Assembly: GCF_002735695.1 (NCBI RefSeq)
Contig: NZ_PDZH01000042.1
Span: forward strand, 1-36,560
DNA length: 36,560 nucleotides
Reading direction: 5' to 3'
DNA from: Chitinimonas sp. BJB300
GTDB taxonomy: Bacteria; Pseudomonadota; Gammaproteobacteria; Burkholderiales; Chitinimonadaceae
A program made the translations under genes and the position numbers. Positions 18,197 to 25,899 of this stretch are shown in pieces. The notes beneath the pieces are model-generated. The model saw only the letters and a program-made list of their open reading frames with translations. It was not told the DNA's origin and did not search any database. Each line of letters begins with the position of its first letter. Positions within the stretch are counted from its first letter, which is position 1.

Positions 18197-19269
18197 ACAA
18201 GCAAAAAGTCCCGGTAAACCTGATTACCGGCTTCCTGGGGGTGGGCAAGACCACGGCCATCCGCCATTTACTGGCCAACAAACCAGCCAATGAGTTCTGG
18301 GCTGTACTGGTCAATGAATTCGGCGAAGTCGGCATCGATGACGCCGCCATCTCTTCCGCCAGCGATAAGCTGAATGTCGTCGAAGTACCTGGCGGTTGTA
18401 TTTGCTGCACTACAAGCCCCATGCTGCGCGTCAGCCTGACCAAGCTACTACGCCAGCGTCACCCACACCGGTTGATCATCGAGCCCAGTGGTCTGGGCCA
18501 TCCGGCCGGCATCATCGACTTATTGCGCGACCCATTCCTCGCCGCAGCCCTGGAAGTACATGCCACCATCACCTTAGTAGACCCGCGTCAGCTTGATGAC
18601 CCACGCTGCACCACCCACGAAATCTGGCGCGATCAGATAACCCTGGCCGATGTACTGATCGCCAACAAGTGCGACCGGGCTGATGCCGCCCAGGTCGACC
18701 GTTTCATGGCCATGGCACAGGGTATGTTCCCACCCAAACTGGCAGTACTGACAACTTGCCAGGGTGAATTCGAAAGGGGGATATTGGATTTGATGGGTCA
18801 ACCGGCCTCGGTTAATCCCAACTCTACTCTTGCACGCCCCCTCTCTATCAGGGCGAAGGGCCGAAGTAACGAAACCGCAAATGAACAACTGGCTTCTCGT
18901 ATCCCGACGGCACCACAAATCAAAGACCACCATGAACCCAACCAATCCAGCCGGGGTTGGCTATGGGGAGCAGATGCGCGCTTCTCTGCCAATCAATTGG
19001 CAGCTTTATTCCAAGGTCTGGGTGCCCATACTGAATATGGCTTGCCAGCGATACAGCGCGCCAAAGGCGTATTCAATACCGACCACGGCTGGCTGTTGTT
19101 CAACTGGGTAAATGGCGAGGCTTCTGCGCAAGAAATCGCTTGGCGCCGGGATTCACGTGCTGAATTGATTGTGGCTGGTGCTGCACCGAATTGGATGCAA
19201 TTTGAAACTGCGTTACTCACCTGCTGCTTGGCAGAACAGGACGTAACCAAGAATGAAACAGCATCCTGA
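18193..19269 (+). CDS. CobW/G3E-family GTPase (putative metal chaperone)
   Basis: The protein has 358 residues from the ATG at 18193, which overlaps the upstream TGA. The frame also opens at 18163, but the ATGA start gives the conserved MNKQKVPVNLITGFLGVGKTT. The P-loop is G13-T20, the metal motif GGCICC (CxCC) is at about 67-72, and the switch regions include NEFGEVGIDD and IIEPSGLGHP. The G4 motif is NKCD. Family members move Zn, Co or Ni to target enzymes using GTP. Between the GTPase and the C-terminal CobW_C-like part there is a low-conservation linker at about 200-255. The metal is unknown; no Zur-type operator was recognised. Confidence 0.92.
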   Translation: MNKQKVPVNLITGFLGVGKTTAIRHLLANKPANEFWAVLVNEFGEVGIDDAAISSASDKLNVVEVPGGCICCTTSPMLRVSLTKLLRQRHPHRLIIEPSGLGHPAGIIDLLRDPFLAAALEVHATITLVDPRQLDDPRCTTHEIWRDQITLADVLIANKCDRADAAQVDRFMAMAQGMFPPKLAVLTTCQGEFERGILDLMGQPASVNPNSTLARPLSIRAKGRSNETANEQLASRIPTAPQIKDHHEPNQSSRGWLWGADARFSANQLAALFQGLGAHTEYGLPAIQRAKGVFNTDHGWLLFNWVNGEASAQEIAWRRDSRAELIVAGAAPNWMQFETALLTCCLAEQDVTKNETAS

Positions 19270-19300
19270 AAAAACGGGATGACAATACACCCCGGTTTCC

Positions 19301-19447
19301 TTAGATCCTGTTTCCGCTCTGTCACGAGCAGCTGTCAGCAGGGTGAAGCGCAGCGCAGAAACCGGAATGTACTTTTGTACATGAGGATTTCGAGCAGCAC
19401 ATGAGCCCTGATCACGGCTGCGCAGTAAGACCGTAAGCAGGTTCTTA
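19301..19447 (+). repeat. MITE-like repeat, type 2 (copy D, best copy)
   Basis: The body 19304-19444 has ends GATCCTGTTTCCG and, reversed, GAACCTGCTTACG. TTA stands on both sides. The central hairpin is ATGTAC-TTTT-GTACAT within ACCGGAATGTAC..GTACATGAGGATTTCGAG. It lies between the convergent G3E and ribB genes. Confidence 0.85.
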
Positions 19448-19465
19448 GAACCTGTCTAAAGTCTG
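19448..19465 (-). repeat. solo terminal repeat of a type 1 element next to ribB stop
   Basis: GAACCTGTCTAAAGTCTG is the exact type-1 terminus without an element attached. It shares the TTA with copy D and touches the ribB stop codon (CTA at 19466-19468). With copy D it forms the dyad CAGGTTC-TTA-GAACCTG. Confidence 0.75.
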
Positions 19466-20131
19466 CTAGGCGTGCAGTTCAGCCTCCATCCTTACTTCAC
19501 AACTCAACCGCCATTGCACCAAGTCTTCTATCGTTGCCACTGGTAAACCATGCTGGCTGGCATAGGCAATCACCGCGTCACCTCGCATCATCGTGCCGTC
19601 CGCATTGGTCAATTCACATAGCAAACCTGCGGGTTGCAAGCCAGCCATGCGGGCAAGCTCTACTGTGCCCTCGGTATGACCACGTCGCGCCAATACGCCA
19701 CCGGGGTGAGCACGCAAGGGAAAGACGTGGCCAGGGCTGACGATGGCACTCGGTTGAGCGGTCAGCGCAGCACGTACCGTTGTCACACGGTCCTGCGCAG
19801 AAACACCCGTGGTAACGCCATGCCTAGCTTCAATTGAAACGGTAAAGGCTGTGCCATGCAGGCTGTCGTTCTGAGCAACCATAGGCACCAAGCCCAATCC
19901 CGTCACAGCAACATCGGTAAGACACAGGCAGACAATGCCACTGCAATCTCGTATCAACTGCGCCATGTTGGCTGGGCAGATCAGTTCGGCGGCGAAGATC
20001 AGGTCCGCTTCGTTTTCACGCTCTTCGTCATCAAGCAATACGACACCCCGGCCCTGACGGATAGCTTCAATGGCTGCGAGAACGCGGCTTTCAGGCGATG
20101 TACTGGAGAAATACTGCTGGAACAAACTCAT
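19466..20131 (-). CDS. ribB: 3,4-dihydroxy-2-butanone 4-phosphate synthase
   Basis: The protein has 221 residues from the ATG at 20131, preceded by AAGGAGC; the open frame to 20236 is leader. The motifs are [18 protein letters not shown] (acidic loop, Mg site), [41 protein letters not shown] and [12 protein letters not shown]. It converts ribulose 5-phosphate to the four-carbon riboflavin precursor. There is no GTP cyclohydrolase II domain, so this is RibB alone. Expression should be under the FMN riboswitch at 20401-20545. A repeat element has been interposed between switch and start codon. Confidence 0.96.
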   Translation of the reverse strand: MSLFQQYFSSTSPESRVLAAIEAIRQGRGVVLLDDEERENEADLIFAAELICPANMAQLIRDCSGIVCLCLTDVAVTGLGLVPMVAQNDSLHGTAFTVSIEARHGVTTGVSAQDRVTTVRAALTAQPSAIVSPGHVFPLRAHPGGVLARRGHTEGTVELARMAGLQPAGLLCELTNADGTMMRGDAVIAYASQHGLPVATIEDLVQWRLSCEVRMEAELHA

Positions 20132-20183
20132 AAAAACGCTCCTTGTCGGATAGGTGGCAAAGAAGCGTTCAGGGCGCAGCGTA

Positions 20184-20204
20184 CCCTGCCCAAATGGGCA
20201 AGGG
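20184..20204 (-). promoter_or_regulatory. leader hairpin upstream of ribB
   Basis: In the ribB leader RNA the segment pairs as CCCUUGCCC-AUUU-GGGCAGGG with one bulge. It ends 52 nt before the start codon and just after the repeat. It may be what is left of the riboswitch's expression platform, but it lacks a U-run. Confidence 0.35.
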
Positions 20205-20209
20205 CAGCC

Positions 20210-20355
20210 TAAGAACCTGTTCAAAGCCTGCTGCACGTCAGCGATACGGCGTTAAAAACAACCTCGGAATGCACATTTACCCTATGTAAACGCCACTTCC
20301 TCGGCTCTTTTCGCCTTATCTCACTCTAGCTCGCGAGACTTTGAACAGGCTCTTC
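20210..20355 (-). repeat. MITE-like repeat, type 1 (copy C) inside the ribB leader
   Basis: The body 20213-20352 (140 bp) is a more diverged type-1 copy in reverse orientation. Its ends, AAGAGCCTGTTCAAAGTCT and AGGCTTTGAACAGGTTCTT on the minus strand, pair over 19 bp. The two differences are both G-U compatible. The flanks TAA/TTC are not duplicated, consistent with an older copy. Confidence 0.88.
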
Positions 20356-20400
20356 GGGATGCAGCGCACCATCCATTACAGGAATGATGCGCGACCATCT

Positions 20401-20545
20401 CGTCTTCTTTCATCCGGACTATGACCGTCGGCTCCGGCTTTGAACCGGATCTGCTGACCTTGCGCAGATGCGCAAGCGCTCGCGGGCTTGGTGCGTTGCG
20501 CTGCACCCTACCGCCGGTGGGGAGTTTCACCCCGCCCTGAAGACG
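20401..20545 (-). promoter_or_regulatory. FMN riboswitch (RFN element) of ribB
   Basis: The P1 stem is CGTCTTC/GAAGACG (20539-20545 with 20401-20407). The minus strand carries the conserved RFN blocks GGGTGAAACTCCCC-like, ACCGGCGGTA, AGCCCGCGAGC and CAGATCCGGTT. It ends with AGCCGGAGCCGACGGTCATA and GTCCGGATGAAAG. FMN binding is expected to repress ribB. No clear intrinsic terminator follows, so control may be translational or Rho-dependent. Confidence 0.95.
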
Positions 20546-20635
20546 CACCGCAAATATTGGCGGCGGGCAGATAGTAGCAAACATGCCAAGTCAACGCCCA
20601 CGTATGGGCCTGATATCAAGCAAAAAGCAACAAGC

Positions 20636-21280
20636 TCAGCTATCCCGCCAGTGTGGGGGGTAGGTCTTTTGGTAGTAAGGCAACGATTCAATACGCCGTT
20701 TCCAATCCATCAAACGCGCAGGCATGCTTGCCTCTACGCCTAAATCAGGTCGCTTCTTCCCAACTACACGCAGCAGGAAAGCCAGCGTGGCGTAAAGCGC
20801 ATAATCAGCTGCCGATAGCTGGTCCCCTAACCAATCACCACGCAACTCACCACTAAAAAATTCCAGCTCGGTGTGAATTTGCTGTAACGCTGCAGCCAGC
20901 TTGGCCTCATCAGCGGGGCCAGTCTTCCACAGAATTTCATCCCCAACCGTACCAACCGCTTTATCGAGATACCAGTCGGTCTCTGCAATCAGGCGGCGGA
21001 GCCTCGCCTTGGCTTGTGCATTACCGGGTAGTACCGGCTTGGCCGGATAAGCCTCATCAAGGTATTCCACAATGGCGGCCGACTCATACAAAGTGAAACT
21101 ACCATCGGCGAGGCAAGGCACGCGTCCTCGTGGGTTGATGGCGCGGAACTCGGGTGTTTTAAGATCTCCCCCCGAAAAAGACAGCACCTTCAACCCATAG
21201 GCCAAACCCTTATGTTCCAGGGCCAACCAAACACGCCATACAAATGGTGAACCTGATGCCGCATAGAAAGTGATCGCCAT
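20636..21280 (-). CDS. glutathione S-transferase family protein
   Basis: The protein has 214 residues. The thioredoxin-like N-terminal domain begins ITFYAASGSPFVWRVWLAL and contains the glutathione-binding INPRGRVPCLADGSFTLYESAAIVEYLDE (cis-Pro and ES motif). The helical C-terminal domain has the usual GDQLSAADYAL N-capping motif. A GGAGA site precedes the ATG. Substrates are unknown. It transcribes toward the riboswitch-ribB unit but is separated from it by 90 bp and is probably independent. Confidence 0.92.
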   Translation of the reverse strand: MAITFYAASGSPFVWRVWLALEHKGLAYGLKVLSFSGGDLKTPEFRAINPRGRVPCLADGSFTLYESAAIVEYLDEAYPAKPVLPGNAQAKARLRRLIAETDWYLDKAVGTVGDEILWKTGPADEAKLAAALQQIHTELEFFSGELRGDWLGDQLSAADYALYATLAFLLRVVGKKRPDLGVEASMPARLMDWKRRIESLPYYQKTYPPHWRDS

Positions 21281-21406
21281 GGAAGTCTCCAGAATGGGAA
21301 TTCAGTATTGCCAGTCATAACAGGTGCAAGCAAGGGAAAGCCTCGTAGTTGTAGCTTTCCGCGAACAAAACTTCATTTTTACCGACTAAGTTCGCTCATT
21401 AAAGTC

Positions 21407-21541
21407 TTATTAACCTGTTCAAGAACTTAGAGCGCTGTCGTGATCAGACTCAAAATCCAGAAGTACCTGAGGACCTTCCGGTTTTTAGACGGCACTTCAC
21501 CGTGCTGACCGCTGCGCCCTAAGTTCTTGAACAGATTCTTA
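21407..21541 (-). repeat. MITE-like repeat, type 2 (copy G)
   Basis: CTGTTCAAGAACTTAG at the left and its exact reverse complement at the right form a 16-bp perfect inverted repeat. TTA lies outside each end (21407-21409 and 21539-21541). The interior, read on the minus strand, keeps the GGTGAAGTGC..AAACCGGAAGG core. It occupies the divergent region between the GST gene and the lectin-like lipoprotein gene. Confidence 0.82.
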
Positions 21542-21625
21542 GACCACCCTTACAAGCATCGTTGCCAACGATTGCATGCAGGCTTTGATGTCCATTCAAT
21601 TTTGAATTTTCACCGTTCCACAAAG

Positions 21626-22171
21626 ATGAAGCACACCATGAGAGAAATACTAATCGCCAGCGCGGTAGCCCTATCCCTGGCGGGTTGCGGCAATATGTCT
21701 ACCGAAGACGTTTTGATTGGTACTGCGGCAGTGGCTGCCGTATCTGCTGCTGGGTACTACGCCCATAAGCAGCACAAAAAGGAAAAACAGAAGAAAAAAA
21801 CAGGCGACATGGTTGTCGGTGACGGTGGCCGCTGCTTGGACATCAGCGGAGGAGTACGTGAAGGAGCTCCTTTACAACTATGGGACTGCCATGGCAGGGA
21901 AAACCAGCGTATCCGTTACGAAGACGGCCAACTGAAAGCTGGTGCCTATTGCCTGGATATCGCAGGCGGCAATTATGGCAATGGTGCACCAGTTATCGCT
22001 TACCGTTGTACCGGCGGGCAAAACCAACAATGGCGTTTTTCCGGACAGCAGATTTACAGTTCGCTCAACAACCGTTGTTTAGACGTCGAAGGTAAGCAAA
22101 CCGGCAATGGTGCACGTCTAGTGATGTGGGACTGTCACAACGGCAGTAATCAGCGCTTTACTCTTCGCTAA
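21626..22171 (+). CDS. lipoprotein with ricin-type beta-trefoil lectin domain
   Basis: The protein has 181 residues from the ATG at 21626. A second ATG four codons on is possible; the longer open frame from 21527 runs through the repeat and is ignored. The lipobox LSLAGC gives a lipidated C21. A glycine-zipper-like hydrophobic stretch (VLIGTAAVAAVSAAGYYA) and a lysine-rich linker follow. Three trefoil repeats come next: CLDISGG..LQLWDC, CLDIAGG..NQQWRF and CLDVEGKQTGNGARLVMWDC. Such domains bind sugars at the cell surface. Ligand is unknown. Confidence 0.88.
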   Translation: MKHTMREILIASAVALSLAGCGNMSTEDVLIGTAAVAAVSAAGYYAHKQHKKEKQKKKTGDMVVGDGGRCLDISGGVREGAPLQLWDCHGRENQRIRYEDGQLKAGAYCLDIAGGNYGNGAPVIAYRCTGGQNQQWRFSGQQIYSSLNNRCLDVEGKQTGNGARLVMWDCHNGSNQRFTLR

Positions 22172-22211
22172 CTCTGCTTACCGCGTTGCCCACAGGCATC
22201 GCAGTGTTAGG

Positions 22212-22241
22212 CCCGGCATACAGTAAACATCCTATGCCGGG
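22212..22241 (+). terminator. hairpin after the lipoprotein gene
   Basis: A perfect 9-bp stem CCCGGCATA/TATGCCGGG has a 12-nt loop, 40 bp after the stop. No T-run follows, so termination efficiency is doubtful. Confidence 0.4.
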
Positions 22242-22256
22242 TAACCCGTGCAACCG

Positions 22257-22287
22257 CTTTAGACAGGTGCTTAGAACCTGTCTAAAG
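22257..22287. repeat. back-to-back type 1 termini (12-bp perfect palindrome)
   Basis: CTTTAGACAGGT (22257-22268) and ACCTGTCTAAAG (22276-22287) are exact inverted repeats around GCTTAGA. The right arm is the left end of copy B; the left arm is a solo terminus. Confidence 0.75.
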
Positions 22288-22416
22288 TCTCGCGAGCTAA
22301 GGCAAGATAAGGCGAAAACAGCCGAGGAAGCGGAGTTTACACAGGGTAAATGAGCATTCCGAGGGTGTTTTCAACGCCATATTGCCAACGCGCAGTAGAC
22401 TTTAGGCAAGTTCTTA
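22271..22416 (+). repeat. MITE-like repeat, type 1 (copy B)
   Basis: The body 22274-22413 is 140 bp with TTA on both flanks and only a few differences from copy A. Its right-hand TTA (22414-22416) is, read on the minus strand, the TAA stop codon of pntB. Confidence 0.9.
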
Positions 22417-23799
22417 GTGCCCCACTCCTTTTATCATGTCCTCCACCACCTTCTTGGCATCGCCAAACACCATCATGGTCTTGTCCATATAGAAGAGATC
22501 GTTGTCGAGCCCCGCATAGCCAGCGCTCATTGACCGCTTCACCACAATCACCGTTCGTGCCTTATGGGCTTCAAGAATCGGCATGCCATAAATGGGGCTT
22601 TGCTTGTCTTTTTGCGCCGCGGGGTTAACCACATCGTTGGCGCCAATCACCAACACGACATCGGTATTGCCAAAGTCTGCGTTGATTTCTTCCATTTCCT
22701 GCACTTGCTCGTACGGCACCTCAGCCTCGGCCAACAGCACATTCATATGGCCCGGCATACGGCCTGCTACAGGGTGGATAGCGTAGCGCACGGTGACACC
22801 CTTGGCAGTCAAGGCATTGGCAAATTCCTGTAGCGCATGCTGGGCGCGTGATACGGCCAAGCCATAACCTGGCACAATCACTACCGAATCCGCATTACCC
22901 ATCATGAAGGAAGCATCGTCGGACGACCCCGATTTGTATGGACGCTGCACCACCTCTCCACTGCCAGCAACGGCAGCAGCATCGCCCCCCATGCCGCCAC
23001 CGAAAATCACATTCAATAGCGAGCGATTCATCGCCTTGCACATGATGTAACTAAGAATTGCACCGGATGAACCCACCAACGAACCTGCAATAATCAGCAC
23101 CGAATTCCCTAGAGTGAAACCGATACCTGCCGCCGCCCAACCCGAGTAACTATTAAGCATGGACACCACGACAGGCATGTCGCCCCCACCAATAGGCGCG
23201 ATCAGGAAGTAACCCAGCACAACCGAGAATCCTGTCATTACCCAAAAGGAAGCCAGTGACTCGGTAATAAAGTAGTGGGCACCAAAACCCAGCATGCCAA
23301 GCGCCAGGACAATCTGAACCGGTTTCACCCATCCACCCTTGAGTGGTTTTGCCGCCAGTTTGGCGCTGAGCTTGCCCCACGCCACCACCGAAGCTGTAAA
23401 GGTAATACCGCCAATAAAACAGCCGATGAACAACTCTATCCGCTGCACCGTTGTGTGGTGCTGGTCGGTGTTATGCACAGCTGCCAGCGCAATCAACACA
23501 GCAGCCAAGCCGACCAGCGAATGCATCAACGCTACGGTTTCAGGCATCTGGGTCATCGGCACCGTCTTGGCGCGATAGACACCGATCACCGCGCCTGCGA
23601 TCATCGCCAGCCCTATCAGAGCGAAGTTAGGGCTGGGTGCGATAACCAACGTAACCAGCACCGCCAAGGCCATCCCCACCATGCCATAGCGATTACCGGT
23701 AATGGCCCCGGTTGGGCTGGACAGCCCCTTGAGAGTAAGAATGAAAAGTACCGCTGCGACGAGGTAAATCCAGTCGGCGTATTGCGCAATTGCATTCAT
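22414..23799 (-). CDS. pntB: NAD(P) transhydrogenase subunit beta
   Basis: The 461-residue protein has about nine membrane helices (domain II) in its first ~270 residues. The NADP-binding domain III then shows VIVPGYGLAVSRAQHAL, YAIHPVAGRMPGHMNVLLAEA, VLVIGANDVVNPAA and the SPIYGMPI..A..VIVVKRSM stretch. It couples proton influx to hydride transfer from NADH to NADP+. It is the last gene of the pntAA-pntAB-pntB operon and follows pntAB with a 10-bp gap. Its stop codon lies in repeat copy B. Confidence 0.97.
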   Translation of the reverse strand: MNAIAQYADWIYLVAAVLFILTLKGLSSPTGAITGNRYGMVGMALAVLVTLVIAPSPNFALIGLAMIAGAVIGVYRAKTVPMTQMPETVALMHSLVGLAAVLIALAAVHNTDQHHTTVQRIELFIGCFIGGITFTASVVAWGKLSAKLAAKPLKGGWVKPVQIVLALGMLGFGAHYFITESLASFWVMTGFSVVLGYFLIAPIGGGDMPVVVSMLNSYSGWAAAGIGFTLGNSVLIIAGSLVGSSGAILSYIMCKAMNRSLLNVIFGGGMGGDAAAVAGSGEVVQRPYKSGSSDDASFMMGNADSVVIVPGYGLAVSRAQHALQEFANALTAKGVTVRYAIHPVAGRMPGHMNVLLAEAEVPYEQVQEMEEINADFGNTDVVLVIGANDVVNPAAQKDKQSPIYGMPILEAHKARTVIVVKRSMSAGYAGLDNDLFYMDKTMMVFGDAKKVVEDMIKGVGH

Positions 23800-23809
23800 C
23801 TTGGCCGCC

Positions 23810-24175
23810 TCACTTCTTCTTTTTCTTGAACATTTCCAGCATCCGCGAAGTCACCGCGAAACCGCCGAAGATATTCACACTGGCCAGAAATACCGCGACA
23901 GCCCCCAGCACCGAAGTCAGGGTGATCTGCTGCCCACCGATATCCACTGTCTGCAACACAGCACCGACAACAATGATGGAAGACAGCGCATTGGTAACCG
24001 CCATCAGCGGTGTATGCAGGGCGGGCGTAACACTCCACACCACGTGGTAGCCAATGAAAATCGCCAACACGAAAATAGTGAAGGTAGCAACAAAAGGCGT
24101 TTGCACCAGCTGCTCAACCGGCAAGCTGGCTACGACTGCCGTGGCAGCCTGGGCGACGGTTTCAGTTGTATTCAT
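23810..24175 (-). CDS. pntAB: NAD(P) transhydrogenase subunit alpha part 2 (membrane)
   Basis: The protein has 121 residues from the ATG at 24175 with AGGGGAA upstream; the frame is open to 24235, but that part overlaps the upstream stop region. Three membrane helices are visible: [20 protein letters not shown], then [20 protein letters not shown], then the segment around [20 protein letters not shown]. It ends in FKKKKK. It supplies the alpha-side helices of the proton channel, as in the split-subunit Rhodospirillum rubrum enzyme. Confidence 0.96.
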   Translation of the reverse strand: MNTTETVAQAATAVVASLPVEQLVQTPFVATFTIFVLAIFIGYHVVWSVTPALHTPLMAVTNALSSIIVVGAVLQTVDIGGQQITLTSVLGAVAVFLASVNIFGGFAVTSRMLEMFKKKKK

Positions 24176-24200
24176 AGGGTTCCCCTGAACGCATTGTTGT

Positions 24201-25331
24201 TTAAGCCGATTTACCGAATAGCACTTGGCCGCCATGCGTCACCAAGCTGGCCGCGACGATGTCATCTTCGCGGTTCACGACATAGCCTTTTTCCATATCC
24301 AGAATCAGACCGGCGAAATTGAACAGGTTACGCGCATAGAGCGCCGAAGCATCCGCTGCAACCAAACCCGGTAGGTTGGCGTATCCCACCAGCTTCACCC
24401 CATTGTCCGTCGTCACCACTTCATTGAGTTGCGACAGTGGGCAGTTACCGCCGTTTTCCACAGCAAGGTCAATCAGCACGGCACCTGGCTTCATACCTGC
24501 CACGGTTTCCGGTTTGATCAACACGGGTGCCGGCCGGCCCGGAATCAGCGCTGTGGTAATGACTATGTCGGCGTTACGCGCATGCTTATCTACCAGCGCA
24601 GCCTGACGGGCCTTATAGTCATCCGACATTTCGCGTGCATAGCCACCTGCCGTCTCAGCCTGCTTTTTTTCCGCTTCGTTCAGCGGCACTTCCACAAACT
24701 TGCCACCTAACGATTCAACCTGTTCCTTGGCAGCAGGCCGTACATCAAAGGCTTCGACCACCGCCCCCAGTCGCTTAGCCGTAGCAATTGCCTGCAAGCC
24801 AGCCACACCTGCGCCCAGAATCAGCACACGCGCAGGCTTAACCGTGCCAGCGGCCGTCATCATCATGGGAAAAAAACGTGGGTAGAACTCCGTAGCCAAG
24901 AGCACAGCCTTGTAGCCTGCGATATTGGCTTGTGACGACAACACATCCATTGCCTGAGCGCGAGTAGTGCGCGGTACCAATTCCATCGCATAAATGTCGA
25001 GCTGCTTGGCGGCGTAGTCGGCTAATAACGCATTGCGATGCGGGTCGGTAAGGGCAATGACAGCAGCGCCCGACTTCAGTGCACCGATTTCCTCTGCGGC
25101 GGGTGAGCGTACCTTGAAGACAATATCGGCATCCTGCACCGTAGCGGCATAGTCGGCTGCAATGGCAGCACCAGCCTCGAAAAAAGCCGTATCAGGAATC
25201 GCCGAGGCGACGCCGGCACCGCTTTGCACGGTAACCACATGGCCCAGCGCTATGTACTTCTTTACTGTCTCGGGTGTAGCAGCCACGCGTGTCTCCCGCG
25301 TTGCCGACTCCTTAGGGATGGCAATTTTCAT
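24201..25331 (-). CDS. pntAA: NAD(P) transhydrogenase subunit alpha part 1 (NAD-binding)
   Basis: The protein has 376 residues from the ATG at 25331 (MKIAIPKES), which has a GAGG site 8 nt upstream; the frame to 25385 is not needed. This is the soluble domain I related to alanine dehydrogenase: [18 protein letters not shown], the Rossmann motif [20 protein letters not shown] and [17 protein letters not shown] late [13 protein letters not shown] completes it. It binds NAD(H). First gene of the operon; the promoter must lie in 25332-25527. Confidence 0.96.
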   Translation of the reverse strand: MKIAIPKESATRETRVAATPETVKKYIALGHVVTVQSGAGVASAIPDTAFFEAGAAIAADYAATVQDADIVFKVRSPAAEEIGALKSGAAVIALTDPHRNALLADYAAKQLDIYAMELVPRTTRAQAMDVLSSQANIAGYKAVLLATEFYPRFFPMMMTAAGTVKPARVLILGAGVAGLQAIATAKRLGAVVEAFDVRPAAKEQVESLGGKFVEVPLNEAEKKQAETAGGYAREMSDDYKARQAALVDKHARNADIVITTALIPGRPAPVLIKPETVAGMKPGAVLIDLAVENGGNCPLSQLNEVVTTDNGVKLVGYANLPGLVAADASALYARNLFNFAGLILDMEKGYVVNREDDIVAASLVTHGGQVLFGKSA

Positions 25332-25527
25332 TTCAAACACCTCGCCTTGATTCATTTCCAAATCGAAGGCGGCAGAAACACCCACTCGCCTTGGATTTGG
25401 AAACGAAGCCCGCTATCGCGGGGTCGGAACACACGTGCTTGGGTACAAACAGCGCAGGGACAATCATGGTCGCCCCCGTCGAGTCTTGAAGATCGTGGAA
25501 GAACGATTGCAAGAGGCGAACCCCCAA
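25332..25527. other. pnt upstream region, no gene recognised
   Basis: No protein-coding signal is convincing here. The region should contain the leftward pnt promoter. I could not place a consensus -35/-10 pair with confidence. Confidence 0.4.
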
Positions 25528-25660
25528 GCACCTGTTCAAAAGCTCACAGCAAGCAGGACCCACAATGTACGTGGATACCTGTGTATTTCGAACGTTGTGA
25601 CCCTCTGATCAAGGCTGTGCAATCGTTTTTACAACAACTTCGCGAGTGACGAACAGGCAT
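25528..25660 (+). repeat. degenerate MITE-like repeat, type 2 (copy H)
   Basis: The ends GCACCTGTTCAAAAGC and, reversed, ATGCCTGTTCGTC resemble type-2 termini. The middle CAATGTACGTGGATAC and TGTATTTCGAACG correspond to GGAATGTAC..GTACATG and GGATTTCGAG. GATCAAGGCTGTGCAATCG matches GATCACGGCTGCGCAGTAAG. Confidence 0.65.
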
Positions 25661-25899
25661 GCAACACCCTATTAGCAACGAGTGTTTGAACCCAAAAGAG
25701 TTCGGCATTTCGCCACGGATAGTGGCGAGGTGAAGAAGTGCTGGCGGATAACCAACTCTGATTACTCGCTTGCTTGCTTGCATGGCAACAATGAATGCCA
25801 ATTCAAACAAGCGTTTGAACGATAGCCCTATTCAAACATGCTTTCCCAACCTAGGGAAGCAAACCCCAGGGGCCTCATCGCTTCTTGCAACGGTTGTGG
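25661..25899. promoter_or_regulatory. gap downstream of mnmE with repeated TTCAAAC/GTTTGAA motifs
   Basis: TTCAAAC occurs at 25802-25808 and 25831-25837, and GTTTGAA at 25684-25690 and 25813-25819. The pair at 25802-25819 forms the dyad TTCAAAC-AAGC-GTTTGAA. A small hairpin GCTTTCCC..GGGAAGC at about 25840-25860 may end mnmE but has no T-run. No gene is visible. Confidence 0.4.

Noticed and set aside
21527-21625. N-terminal extension of the ricin-domain lipoprotein
   Set aside because: It runs through the end of repeat copy G and would bury the lipoprotein signal; the internal ATG at 21626 fits the lipobox.
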